DNA of 58,697 nucleotides from Prevotella sp. (GCA_020026195.1 JAHHQW010000007.1:1-58697), one strand, 5' to 3'; shown: positions 35,478-43,513, counted from the first letter of the stretch. Notes: generated by a model not told the origin, from the sequence alone. Numbers and translations: made by a program.

Positions 35478-35513
35478 TTTGCAAAGATACTTTGTTTTTG
35501 CTATTTTTGCAAG
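35478..35513. promoter_or_regulatory. Fully overlapping divergent promoters of alaS and the MerR gene
   Basis: Plus strand: TTTG (35478-35481), 20 bp, TATTTTTG (35502-35509). Minus strand: CTTG (35510-35513), 20 bp, TATCTTTG (35482-35489). The -33 of each abuts the -7 of the other, so two polymerases cannot occupy the site at once. The minus -33 has one mismatch. Confidence 0.75.
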
Positions 35514-35538
35514 TAAATCATTCGTAAAGTATTCAATT

Positions 35539-35889
35539 ATGGCACCGATGGAAAACAAGAACCTCAAAACATATTACTCAATAAAAGAAGTAGCGAATAT
35601 GTTCAATGTAGCAGAAAGTCTTCTTAGATATTGGGAAAAGGAATTTCCACAGATTTCTCCCAAGACAGCGGGAAACAAGAATATACGCCAGTACACTGAG
35701 AAGGACATTGAAATTATACGTACAATATATAACCTCGTAAAAGTGCGTGGTTTTAAACTTGCTGCTGCACGAAAGGTTCTTGCGCACAACAAGGATGCAG
35801 TAGATAAGAATGCCGAGGTTATGGAAAGACTTATGAATGTAAAGGAGGAACTTAAGGAAATAAAACGACAATTGGATTATCTGACATAA
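35539..35889 (+). CDS. MerR-family transcriptional regulator
   Basis: A 116-residue DNA-binding protein. The MerR winged helix covers about 10-80 ('YYSIKEVANMFNVAESLLRYWEKEF', 'RQYTEKDIEIIRTI'), and a C-terminal coiled coil (85-114) serves dimerisation. There is no effector domain, as in many small Bacteroidetes MerR proteins found next to tRNA-synthetase genes. The start at 35539 (or 35548) follows the -7 at 35502-35509 by about 30 bases; the in-frame TTG at 35479 is inside the promoter. It may regulate itself and alaS through the shared promoter. Confidence 0.9.
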   Translation: MAPMENKNLKTYYSIKEVANMFNVAESLLRYWEKEFPQISPKTAGNKNIRQYTEKDIEIIRTIYNLVKVRGFKLAAARKVLAHNKDAVDKNAEVMERLMNVKEELKEIKRQLDYLT

Positions 35890-35940
35890 AAGGATATAAA
35901 TCGTAATTACAATGTAAGAAACTTAGACTGACTTATAAAT

Positions 35941-35988
35941 AAAAGAAACTGCATCTTTAACATTGAGTTTGAAGATGCAGTTTCTTTT
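35941..35988. terminator. Bidirectional terminator between merR and the Mrp pair
   Basis: Perfect 17-bp stem (AAAAGAAACTGCATCTT / AAGATGCAGTTTCTTTT) between convergent genes, with T-runs on both strands. It ends 11 bases from the stop at 35999. Confidence 0.9.
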
Positions 35989-35998
35989 ATTATTTATA

Positions 35999-36865
35999 CT
36001 ATAATCGTCCCACAACCTTATGATATGCAGAAGTAACCGCCTTGGCACATTCGCTATCGGGTGCATATTCCACGATACTGCTACAGTTTAACTGAGCATC
36101 AACCATTATTCTGTCAAAAGGAATCTCAGCGACTACAGGAAGATGCATTGACTCACAGAACCTCTTTATTTCATCACGATTCTGAAAGTTTACATTATAT
36201 TTGTTTATTATGACACTTATGTCTTTACAGAAAGACACAGCCACCTGATATATTCGTTTCAAATCGGAAAGTCCCGACAACGTGGGTTCTGACACTATTA
36301 CAACCTTGTCCATTCCTGTCATTGTTGATAAGACGGGGCACCCTATTCCCGGAGGACCATCCAATATCTGTGTATGTATTCCACTTTCGTTCATCTCCGT
36401 ATCTGCAAGTTCACGCAGTTTAGATATCATAAGTCCGGAGTTATCATCGCCTGGCTTAAGATTTCCATGCACCATTATACCATGTGCAAAACTACTCTTA
36501 TATATTACGCTGTTGGCATCTTCTACAAGTCTCAAAGCATTTGCAGGACAGATGTATTCACAGAGGGAACAACCCTCACACAACAAAGGATTGACATAAG
36601 CTATGCCATTAACCATCGTAATGGCATGGAAATTACATTTCGATGCACATGTTCCGCAACCTATACATTTATCTGCATCCACATCAACATGATTGCCAGA
36701 AACGAATGTCTGTTCATGTTCTATCTTGTGGTCGAAAACAAGAGGAAGATTAGATGCATCTACGTCACAGTCGATGGCTATAACTTTTTCTGATAAAGAC
36801 ACAAACGACGCTGTCACTCCGGTCTTTCCGCTTCCGCCCTTACCGCTAACAACTGCTATCTTCAT
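35999..36865 (-). CDS. Mrp/MinD-type ATPase with inserted two-cluster ferredoxin
   Basis: A 288-residue P-loop protein. The deviant Walker A is 'GKGGSGKTG' (residues 9-17) with 'DCDVDASN' next. A 2[4Fe-4S] ferredoxin insertion runs about 63-110 ('CIGCGTCASKCNFHAI', 'CEGCSLCEYICPANAL'). The rest is a MinD-like domain with 'LDGPPGIGCP'. Such proteins occur as tandem pairs in strict anaerobes and may load or carry iron-sulfur or other metal clusters. It overlaps its paralogue upstream by 20 bases. Exact client unknown. Confidence 0.88.
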   Translation of the reverse strand: MKIAVVSGKGGSGKTGVTASFVSLSEKVIAIDCDVDASNLPLVFDHKIEHEQTFVSGNHVDVDADKCIGCGTCASKCNFHAITMVNGIAYVNPLLCEGCSLCEYICPANALRLVEDANSVIYKSSFAHGIMVHGNLKPGDDNSGLMISKLRELADTEMNESGIHTQILDGPPGIGCPVLSTMTGMDKVVIVSEPTLSGLSDLKRIYQVAVSFCKDISVIINKYNVNFQNRDEIKRFCESMHLPVVAEIPFDRIMVDAQLNCSSIVEYAPDSECAKAVTSAYHKVVGRL

Positions 36866-37715
36866 ATTTCTTTATCTTTTCAATCAGTGAACCGAACAAC
36901 TCTGCATATTCAGGATATTCCTCAACAGCAATCTTTCCAGAAGCATAACACTCTGCAATTTTATTGCTATACGGAATTTCGGCTAACACTTCTATATTCT
37001 TAGAAAGGAGAAACTCACGCATTCTGTCATCACCTAAGTCGGAACGATTTATTATTACGCCACATCTTTTATCAAATGACTCTAAAACTTCAATTGTATG
37101 TTTCAGATCACTCAGACCAAAAGGAGTTGGTTCCGTAACCAATAATACAAAATCTGCCGGTAAAGCTGTATTGACAAAAGGACACGAACATCCTGGAGGT
37201 GCATCTAAAAGAACAATGTCACTGCCAGCCTGAACAGCCGTGGCAATAGCTTTCCTAATAATTGGAACAGGAGATAACTGTTTGACATTTACCCTTGCCT
37301 CAACCATTTCCACTTGTCCGTCATGGCCAAACGACGTAACTTTACCTATGTTTTTCCACATGGGAGATATGGCATCTTCCTTGCAGACATATTCGCACAG
37401 GCGGCATCCATGGCAGATGTCGGGCAAGACATTGATGTAATCCATCTCAGGAATGCACGTTATAGCATGAAAGTTGCACATGTCTGCACACTTACCGCAA
37501 TAAGTACATTTATCGAATGATATTTCTGGACAGAATACTTTTACCTTCTCCTCACTTATCTTAGTTTCTTCGATAAATATCCCGCTGTTAGGAACCTCTG
37601 CATCACAGTCGGTAAGTATAACGTCAAGTCCTCTTCTCTTCATTACGGTGAAGAGATTAGTGGAAACGAAAGTCTTTCCGGTACCTCCTTTTCCACTGGC
37701 CACACAGATAATCAT
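36846..37715 (-). CDS. Mrp/MinD-type ATPase with ferredoxin insertion, paralogue
   Basis: A 289-residue protein with the same architecture as the downstream gene: Walker A 'GKGGTGKTF' (8-16), 'DCDAEVPNSG', a 2[4Fe-4S] insertion at about 63-110 ('CTYCGKCADMCNFHAI', 'CHGCRLCEYVCKEDAI') and 'LDAPPGCSCPF' as Walker B region. The two proteins probably form a heterodimer. The start at 37715, one base after the NifX-like stop, puts the P-loop at the N-terminus; the frame upstream reads through the neighbouring gene. Confidence 0.88.
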   Translation of the reverse strand: MIICVASGKGGTGKTFVSTNLFTVMKRRGLDVILTDCDAEVPNSGIFIEETKISEEKVKVFCPEISFDKCTYCGKCADMCNFHAITCIPEMDYINVLPDICHGCRLCEYVCKEDAISPMWKNIGKVTSFGHDGQVEMVEARVNVKQLSPVPIIRKAIATAVQAGSDIVLLDAPPGCSCPFVNTALPADFVLLVTEPTPFGLSDLKHTIEVLESFDKRCGVIINRSDLGDDRMREFLLSKNIEVLAEIPYSNKIAECYASGKIAVEEYPEYAELFGSLIEKIKKYEDSSC

Positions 37716-37716
37716 C

Positions 37717-38064
37717 TTATTTTTTCTCGTGGTGACACGAATTCTCAGATGTCTCGAGAGTGCCGGCAAGATACTTTTCTACAATTGTTCTGGGGGCTTC
37801 TGAAGGAGCACCTGCAACAACCTCTACGTTGTTAGCATCAAACAGACTTACAGCCTTAGGACCCATACCGCCTGTTATTACGAGCTGACCTCCATGATCC
37901 TTAACCCATTTAGGATACAAACCTGGTTCGTGAACGGGAGGAGTTATCATTTCTTCTTTTTCTATTTTGCTACCACATACTGTTGCAAAATAGAACTGTT
38001 CGCAATGACCAAAATGCGCACTAAGCAAATTGTTTGTTACAGGAATAACTATAATTTTTCTCAT
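37717..38064 (-). CDS. NifX/NifB-type iron-molybdenum cofactor-binding domain protein
   Basis: A 115-residue protein of the dinitrogenase FeMo-cofactor-binding family ('VIPVTNNLLSAHFGHCEQFYF', 'VITGGMGPKAVSLFDANNVEVV'), ending in a short His/Glu/Lys tail HHEKK. In nitrogen fixers the fold carries metal-sulfur clusters. Here there are no nif genes, so it is one of the small homologues found with Mrp-type ATPases in anaerobes. First gene of a three-gene operon. A -7-like TATCTTTG lies at 38106-38113 on the minus strand, without a good -33. Confidence 0.88.
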   Translation of the reverse strand: MRKIIVIPVTNNLLSAHFGHCEQFYFATVCGSKIEKEEMITPPVHEPGLYPKWVKDHGGQLVITGGMGPKAVSLFDANNVEVVAGAPSEAPRTIVEKYLAGTLETSENSCHHEKK

Positions 38065-38156
38065 AATTGTTTTTGTATTGTATGTTTATAAATATATATC
38101 TATCGCAAAGATAACAAATAAAAACATATTATTAACATATAATACGTTAAAAAAGA

Positions 38157-38185
38157 AAATGCAGACACCTGTGATGTCTGCATTT
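38157..38185 (-). terminator. Terminator after the transaldolase gene
   Basis: Perfect 11-bp stem (AAATGCAGACA / TGTCTGCATTT) followed on the minus strand by TTTTCTTTTTT, 24 bases after the stop. Confidence 0.88.
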
Positions 38186-38209
38186 AAAATATATATAAGT
38201 ACTTAACTA

Positions 38210-38869
38210 TTATGCATTAACTTTTGCATGGTCAGCAAGGAATTTTGCAAGACCGCTGTCTGTAAGCGGGTGCTTCAGCAAGCCCTTGATAGCTGCCAGA
38301 GGACATGTTGCAACGTCAGCTCCTGCGTCAAGACATCTTATGATGTGGTTTGTATGACGGATTGATGCTGCAAGAACCTGAGTCTTAAAGTTATATGTAC
38401 GATAAACCTTAACGATGTGTTCGATAAGAGCGATACCATCTTCAGAAATGTCATCGAGACGACCTACGAACGGAGAAACATAAGTAGCACCAGCCTTAGC
38501 TGCGAGAAGAGCCTGTCCTACAGAGAACACGAGTGTGCAGTTTGTACGATAACCCTTCTTAGAAAAATACTTAACGGCACGTATACCTTCTGCTGTACAC
38601 GGCAGTTTTATAACTATCTTCTTAGGGTTAAGATTATGCAGAACTTCACCTTCGCGAATCATTCCTTCATAATCGGTTGCTATTACTTCGGCACTTACGC
38701 AGTCATCTACAATGTCACAAATCTTTTTGTAATGTTCAAAACAAGCCTCATCGCCCTTGATGTTTTCCTTTGCCATCAGCGAAGGGTTAGTTGTAACACC
38801 GTCGAGGACACCCATGTCGTTTGCCTCTTTAATCTGATCTAAGTTTGCTGTATCTATGAAGAATTTCAT
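38210..38869 (-). CDS. Transaldolase of the TalC/MipB (FSA-like) family
   Basis: A 219-residue class I aldolase-fold enzyme with the Schiff-base lysine at Lys88 ('IVIKLP'). The family contains both fructose-6-phosphate aldolases and true small transaldolases. Two positions that separate them favour transaldolase here: Glu61 ('SAEVIAT') where FSA has Gln, and Phe134 ('SPFVGRLDD') where FSA has Tyr. It would serve the non-oxidative pentose phosphate pathway. It stands alone between a terminator and a gene-poor gap. Automatic annotation would likely read fructose-6-phosphate aldolase. Confidence 0.92.
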   Translation of the reverse strand: MKFFIDTANLDQIKEANDMGVLDGVTTNPSLMAKENIKGDEACFEHYKKICDIVDDCVSAEVIATDYEGMIREGEVLHNLNPKKIVIKLPCTAEGIRAVKYFSKKGYRTNCTLVFSVGQALLAAKAGATYVSPFVGRLDDISEDGIALIEHIVKVYRTYNFKTQVLAASIRHTNHIIRCLDAGADVATCPLAAIKGLLKHPLTDSGLAKFLADHAKVNA

Positions 38870-39214
38870 AATTAAAAAACTTTTTGGTTCCTATTCGCCT
38901 TCAAAGTTAATGCTTTTTTCATAAACAAACAGAATTATGTTGAGTTATTTATTATTTAAATATGCTTAATTATCATGTATCAATAATATATGTCCCATGC
39001 CACTTAATATAAAGAACGCATATCTGCTTAATAGCAGTGCCAATAATCCATATTATTCATACCATTAGCATCAAGACGTAAAAAAAATATTAGCAACATA
39101 ACAATTAAAAAATTATATCATATGAAAACAATATTTCCATATCTAAATAATGCATTATACAATCTGATAAAATCATAATGAGATTTTACCTAAAAAAGTA
39201 TTTCGGAAAGGACA
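38870..39214. other. AT-rich stretch without a gene
   Basis: Upstream of the transaldolase gene on its strand. A possible -7 (CAAAGTTA at about 38911-38918 on the plus strand, read on the minus strand) has no good -33. No coding frame, repeat or structured RNA is visible. Confidence 0.45.
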
Positions 39215-39222
39215 TAAAAAAA

Positions 39223-39245
39223 TCCCCTTCCATTGTGGAAAGAGA
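39223..39245 (-). terminator. Terminator of the tRNA-Ser/tRNA-Glu unit
   Basis: On the minus strand a 9-bp stem with two G-U wobbles (TCTCTTTCC / GGAAGGGGA) and a five-base loop is followed by seven T. It begins 20 bases after the tRNA-Glu 3' end. Confidence 0.8.
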
Positions 39246-39264
39246 TCAGATGTTGTCTTTTATG

Positions 39265-39336
39265 TAGTGGATAAGGGAATCGAACCCTTATTGCAAGTGT
39301 GAGAAACTTGTATCCTAACCGTTAGATGAATCCACC
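39265..39336 (-). tRNA. tRNA-Glu (CTC anticodon)
   Basis: 72 bases folding as a cloverleaf. Acceptor GGTGGAT / ATCCACT with a G-U first pair, anticodon stem CAAGT / ACTTG around loop TTCTCAC, T-arm AAGGG-TTCGATT-CCCTT, discriminator A. No CCA is encoded. The minor Glu isoacceptor, directly downstream of tRNA-Ser. Confidence 0.93.
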
Positions 39337-39358
39337 GACATTACTTGTATACGTTGAG

Positions 39359-39446
39359 CGGAAGCTCGGGGATTCGAACCCCGGGAACGCTAAACGCGTT
39401 CGGCAGTTTAGCAAACTGCTGGTTTCAGCCACTCACCCAAACTTCC
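39359..39446 (-). tRNA. tRNA-Ser (GCT anticodon)
   Basis: 88 bases with the long variable arm of class II tRNAs (GAACGCGTTTAGCGTTC). Acceptor GGAAGTT / AGCTTCC, anticodon stem GCAGT / ACTGC around TTGCTAA, T-arm CGGGG-TTCGAAT-CCCCG, discriminator G. No encoded CCA. Confidence 0.95.
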
Positions 39447-39495
39447 AAGCGTCCGCAACAAAGCGTTGCAAGTGCACTTTCTCTTAAATGCAGTG

Positions 39496-39527
39496 CAAAG
39501 GTATATTATTATTTTTGAAGTTCCAAA
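39496..39527 (-). promoter_or_regulatory. Promoter of the tRNA-Ser/tRNA-Glu unit
   Basis: Minus-strand TTTG (39524-39527), 20-bp spacer, TACCTTTG (39496-39503), about 50 bases upstream of tRNA-Ser. Confidence 0.8.
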
Positions 39528-39614
39528 TTTTTCTCTGCGTTTTTTATTTTTTCAACAAAAATAATCGTTTATACTTATTTAATATAACACGTACACCTTA
39601 TTATATATGCGAAA

Positions 39615-40613
39615 CTATCTGTTTTCAACAAAATTTTTTATGTCTTCAAGAACTTGAAGGAACGGTGCCGACTGTGTGTAAACATTATTCTTGCGCAGCA
39701 TGGATGAGACGTCTTCTATACTGTTTGTATAACACGTAAGTTCGTTATTCATCTGTGTTCCGTGTACAGATTTAGAACGTATGTCACGCTCTCTCTCGTT
39801 CTGAAGAATGTCGCACACCTTTATCATCATAGGCATGACAAGATTGTCGAATATATGGTGTCCCTGTATAAAGAGATAAGTTGTTTCTGGTGTTACGCCA
39901 AGATGCAGAAGTTCTTGCTTTACCTTATTATAAGAATCGGTTGCATCAGGATATTCGTTCTGAAGAGCATTCAGTTTTGCATTTACCTTACTGCGCAGCC
40001 GATCGAGTGCGCTATATGCATGCCTTATGTTGAATCGTCCCATCTCTATCACCTTACAAAAATCTGTAATGGTAAACTTCGACTTTATGCTATGCTTGTA
40101 GAACCACAGCGACCACACGAAAAGAGGAAATACAATTTCAGAAAACTGACGTATGTACTCTTCGAAATCAAATATTTTATGATCGTTAAGAGTAGACATA
40201 ACACATGCCTCGTGCAGTCCGGGAGCATAACACCAGTAATTCTCTATTGCATAGACATAAGTATGGAACACATAGGGATTATTGTTCACCATCTCAGACA
40301 TAGGCGTAACCCCCTGCAGCAGATAATCATAATCGGCATCCACACATGCTATCATGTCGCGACCGAAATTACTACCCATTATGTTTGTAAGCGCAGAACG
40401 TTTTCCACGTGCCAGTCTGTTGTGCGACGGCAGCATTACTTCGAAATAAATTTTATCATTCTCGAACCGTCCCAAAATGTTACGCCAGAAAAACACATCG
40501 TCATAGCTTTCCACATAAGCCACAATACGGCGACGCTCACTCTTACGCTTCAGTCTGTTGGCAGCCTCTATGTAAGCCGACGAGAGTCCGTCTTTTAGTC
40601 TCCTGCCCATCAC
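39615..40613 (-). CDS. DUF4435 (TOPRIM-like) protein, partner of the AAA ATPase
   Basis: A 332-residue protein of the DUF4435 family. TOPRIM-type acidic residues are visible: Glu35 in 'VAYVESYDDVFFW' and Asp92/Asp94 in 'IACVDADYDYLL'. The region 110-330 is helical with no other motif. In the PARIS anti-phage system the AriB effector is a DUF4435 protein paired with an ABC-type AAA ATPase (AriA), and in OLD nucleases the two activities are fused. The ATG overlaps the ATPase stop by four bases, so the two are translated together. A defence role is inferred; nuclease activity depends on the intact TOPRIM residues seen here. Confidence 0.82.
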   Translation of the reverse strand: MMGRRLKDGLSSAYIEAANRLKRKSERRRIVAYVESYDDVFFWRNILGRFENDKIYFEVMLPSHNRLARGKRSALTNIMGSNFGRDMIACVDADYDYLLQGVTPMSEMVNNNPYVFHTYVYAIENYWCYAPGLHEACVMSTLNDHKIFDFEEYIRQFSEIVFPLFVWSLWFYKHSIKSKFTITDFCKVIEMGRFNIRHAYSALDRLRSKVNAKLNALQNEYPDATDSYNKVKQELLHLGVTPETTYLFIQGHHIFDNLVMPMMIKVCDILQNERERDIRSKSVHGTQMNNELTCYTNSIEDVSSMLRKNNVYTQSAPFLQVLEDIKNFVENR

Positions 40614-41440
40614 TTTCCTATTATTTGGTCGGTTATGTCTCTTACCTCTGTAACTCTGTCAGACCATCCGCGCATTATTACGGCAGGCGAATGTGTGGTA
40701 AGAATCATCTGCACGTTAGGATTAAGATCAAGAACCAGCTCCACTATTCTTTCCTGCCAGTCAAGATGCATACTCACCTCAGGTTCATCCATGAACAACA
40801 CGTAAGGCTTGTTATCTTCTATAAGTACTGTAAGCAGTATAACGAGCAGCTGTTTCTCTCCGCTCGAGAGCTGATAAGGCATTATTCTCTCACCTATCTG
40901 CGTAAAACATATTTCGTTTTCGCTACGCACAATAACCTTTCCTGTATCATAGAACAATTCGTCCACGATATCCTGGAATTTCTTTTTGGGCTCAGAAATC
41001 TTACGGGCCTGTTCGGCAGCATCGGCATCGCCACTTTGCAGTGCAGCAATCATTCGATTGCCGATGTTCACCTGATAATCAAGATATTTACGTTGCAGAC
41101 GGAACACCTGCCAGTCAAGTTCGGTCAAAATAGTGCTGTCTATCTTCTTCATTGTATCCGACAGTAGCAGCGGGCGGTCGAACGAACGTATTACGTCGAA
41201 TCTTACCGTTGTGGCTTCTTCTGGATAAAGATCTATCTTAACGCCTTTTATAGAGTTGGCATGCAGTTCGTCGTTCATAGTGAGACAGTCTACGACGCGG
41301 TTAAGAATCGTACTCTTTCCCACACCGTTGATACCACTCAGTATGTTTACTTTCTTATCAAGTTCCCACTCGATATGCTTCTTTCCGCTCCATAAAGAGT
41401 CTATCTCTATTTTCTTGATATAATCTGCGTATTTCTGCAT
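40610..41440 (-). CDS. Compact ABC-class AAA ATPase, partner of the DUF4435 protein
   Basis: A 276-residue ATPase of the AAA15/OLD type. Walker A 'GINGVGKST' (36-44), ABC signature 'LSSGEKQ' (191-197), Walker B 'YVLFMDEPEVSMHLD' with Asp218/Glu219, switch His250 in 'LTTHSP'. A short helical insertion (about 110-165) replaces the long coiled coil of SMC-type ATPases. It has all residues needed for ATP hydrolysis. First gene of the pair, with a minus-strand promoter at 41465-41496. PARIS AriA proteins are longer, so this may be a compact relative rather than a canonical PARIS. Confidence 0.85.
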   Translation of the reverse strand: MQKYADYIKKIEIDSLWSGKKHIEWELDKKVNILSGINGVGKSTILNRVVDCLTMNDELHANSIKGVKIDLYPEEATTVRFDVIRSFDRPLLLSDTMKKIDSTILTELDWQVFRLQRKYLDYQVNIGNRMIAALQSGDADAAEQARKISEPKKKFQDIVDELFYDTGKVIVRSENEICFTQIGERIMPYQLSSGEKQLLVILLTVLIEDNKPYVLFMDEPEVSMHLDWQERIVELVLDLNPNVQMILTTHSPAVIMRGWSDRVTEVRDITDQIIGK

Positions 41441-41464
41441 TAGTTAGAATAGTTTTAGTATCAG

Positions 41465-41496
41465 CAAATATAACCATTTAAATTGTAATATGCAAT
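41465..41496 (-). promoter_or_regulatory. Promoter of the AAA/DUF4435 pair
   Basis: Minus-strand ATTG (41493-41496), 20-bp spacer, TATATTTG (41465-41472). The -33 has one mismatch. The -7 ends 25 bases before the ATPase start codon. Confidence 0.65.
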
Positions 41497-41510
41497 AATA
41501 AGCGCATAAA

Positions 41511-41542
41511 TTTGCAGGTTACACATTATTTACATATCTTTG
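41511..41542 (+). promoter_or_regulatory. Promoter of the NCS2 permease gene
   Basis: TTTG (41511-41514), 20-bp spacer, TATCTTTG (41535-41542), 37 bases before the ATG. No room for a purine riboswitch. Confidence 0.8.
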
Positions 41543-41578
41543 GTGAGATAAAGAGGTGAAAGAGATAAACGTATTAAG

Positions 41579-42871
41579 ATGTCAGTAGGAAAGATATTCG
41601 GATTTGATTCTAACAAAAGTGATGTAAAGACAGAGATAACATCTGGCATTACGACTTTTATAACTATATGTTACATACTTGCAGTAATACCTTCGGTATT
41701 GGCAACGACGGGGATAGAACAGGCAGGAGCATTTACCACCACCGCCCTGATAACAGCAGCAGCCACATTGTTTTCTGCTTTTGTTTCTAAACAGCCCTAC
41801 GTGCTCGGTCCTGGTCTCGGACTCAATGCATTTTTTGCCTTCACTCTTGTTTCCGCTGCCGGATACACTGGAACCGAAGCGCTCACTTTAGTATTCATAG
41901 AAGGAATATTGTTCATGATATTGGTGCTTGCCAATGTTCACAGATACATTCTGAGTGCAATACCAGAGTCACTGCGCAACGCTTTAGTTGCCGGAATAGG
42001 AATGTTCATAGCCTTTGTCGGACTTAAAAATGCAGACATGGTAGTTTCAAGTCCAGACACGATAGTAGCTTCAGGCGATATAACACCGTCGTTCTTACTT
42101 GGAATGCTCTCTATATTACTCTGCGGAATACTTATAGTACGCGGCATAAAGGGTGCAATGTTCTACAGCATACTTGCATGTACACTGATTGGAATACCAA
42201 TGGGCGTAACATCCGTACCCGAACATTTCGTACCATTCTCTTTCCCGCATCTGCCATCTGTACAGGGATTTGACTTCGGTGTAATAACAGGAGATGCGGC
42301 TGGAAGCATCGTCATAATATTTACGTTACTTATAATAAATGTTTTCGATGCTCTCGGAAGCATGATAGGAGTTTCTTCTTATACAGGCGACAGCGGACGC
42401 GATGAACAACGCCATGTAAAGAGCGCATACATCACATGTTCGGCTGCTTCTGTAGCGGGCAGTATTTTCGGAATGTCACCTATATCGGTAATGGCGGAGA
42501 GCTCCTCGGGTGCAGCATCAGGCGGACGCAGCGGTATGTCAGCTGCCGTTGCCGGAATACTTTTTGCAGCAGCCCTGTTCCTTTCACCTATATTCATGCT
42601 CATTCCCATGGCAGCAACTACGGGATGTCTTGTGATAGTGGGTGTCTATATGATTTCTTCAATTTCGAAAATCGACTTCACTGACATGAGCGAGGCTCTG
42701 CCTGCATTCGTAACCATTCTGTCCACGGTGCTTACGTTCAGCATTGCCGACGGCATAAGTTTCGGAATGATAACTTATGTCATCATCAAACTCTTTACGC
42801 ACCGTTTCGAATGCATCAACGTTCCGATGTACATTCTGGCGCTGCTATTTATCATCAAACAGTTAATATAA
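41579..42871 (+). CDS. NCS2-family purine permease (AzgA type)
   Basis: A 430-residue inner-membrane transporter with 12-14 helices. Family landmarks include 'GITTFITICYILAVIP' (22-37), 'GPGLGLNAFFAF' (78-89) and 'VMAESSSGAASGGRSG' (near 305-320), which match the AzgA/PbuG group that imports adenine, guanine or hypoxanthine. Length is typical. The acetyltransferase follows 30 bases later. The exact base transported is not decided by sequence. Confidence 0.92.
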   Translation: MSVGKIFGFDSNKSDVKTEITSGITTFITICYILAVIPSVLATTGIEQAGAFTTTALITAAATLFSAFVSKQPYVLGPGLGLNAFFAFTLVSAAGYTGTEALTLVFIEGILFMILVLANVHRYILSAIPESLRNALVAGIGMFIAFVGLKNADMVVSSPDTIVASGDITPSFLLGMLSILLCGILIVRGIKGAMFYSILACTLIGIPMGVTSVPEHFVPFSFPHLPSVQGFDFGVITGDAAGSIVIIFTLLIINVFDALGSMIGVSSYTGDSGRDEQRHVKSAYITCSAASVAGSIFGMSPISVMAESSSGAASGGRSGMSAAVAGILFAAALFLSPIFMLIPMAATTGCLVIVGVYMISSISKIDFTDMSEALPAFVTILSTVLTFSIADGISFGMITYVIIKLFTHRFECINVPMYILALLFIIKQLI

Positions 42872-42900
42872 ACATTTAAAACATACATTTACATCAGATT

Positions 42901-43470
42901 ATGAAAATTGCTAAAGCTAAACCATCGCAGGCCAGAGTTATCGCAAAACTGATAATGGAGGCAATGAACTACGACTGTTGCAGATATTTCACAGGAAATG
43001 ATCACACTTTAGAGGAATTCGAAGACATGATGACTTATCTTGTTGGTCGCACTGACACACAGTACAGTTACGAAAATACTCTTGTGGCACTGTCTGACGA
43101 CGACAAGGTAATCGGAATATGTGTATCATACGACGGTGCCGACATGCTCAGACTTCGCAAACCTTTTGAAGAGGAAGCACTGCGCCGTTTCGACAGAGAC
43201 TTCAGCACCATGCAGCCCGAAAGCGAAGCCGGAGAGATGTATTTCGATACTCTCTGTGTGGATTCCAACTATCGTCACCAGGGTATTGCTTCTACGCTCA
43301 TCATTGCATCTATAGGCAAAGCCATTACTTTAGGATTCCCCGCCGTTGGTCTGCTCGTAGACATGGGAAATCCTAATGCCGAACGACTGTATGTTAATAC
43401 TGGCTTCATGTTCGTGAACGAAACTTCATGGGGCGGTCACGAGATGCGTCACCTGCAATATAAATTATAA
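42901..43470 (+). CDS. GNAT-family N-acetyltransferase
   Basis: A 189-residue acetyltransferase. The acetyl-CoA-binding motif A is 'VDSNYRHQGIASTLIIAS' (about 121-138), and the last motif is 'NPNAERLYVNTGFMFVNE'. The N-terminal half is acidic and may form the acceptor pocket. Acceptor unknown. Probably cotranscribed with the purine permease (30-base gap). Confidence 0.88.
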   Translation: MKIAKAKPSQARVIAKLIMEAMNYDCCRYFTGNDHTLEEFEDMMTYLVGRTDTQYSYENTLVALSDDDKVIGICVSYDGADMLRLRKPFEEEALRRFDRDFSTMQPESEAGEMYFDTLCVDSNYRHQGIASTLIIASIGKAITLGFPAVGLLVDMGNPNAERLYVNTGFMFVNETSWGGHEMRHLQYKL

Positions 43471-43513
43471 GATACAAGTCTGAGAATTTCCAACATTTAT
43501 TCTCTTTATTATC

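Noticed and set aside
39762..40598. A 278-codon open frame antisense to the DUF4435 gene
   Set aside because: It mirrors a well-supported gene, has no start signals and gives a protein without recognisable domains.
40409..41167. A 252-codon open frame antisense to the AAA ATPase gene
   Set aside because: The opposite strand has all ATPase motifs in one frame; this frame has low-complexity, implausible composition.
39265..41500. A tRNA-associated genomic island
   Set aside because: No integrase, direct repeat of a tRNA 3' end or composition break is visible, so only the AAA/DUF4435 pair is flagged.
41443..41578. A purine riboswitch before the NCS2 permease, or similarly before purL
   Set aside because: The promoters leave leaders of only about 35-40 bases, too short for an aptamer.
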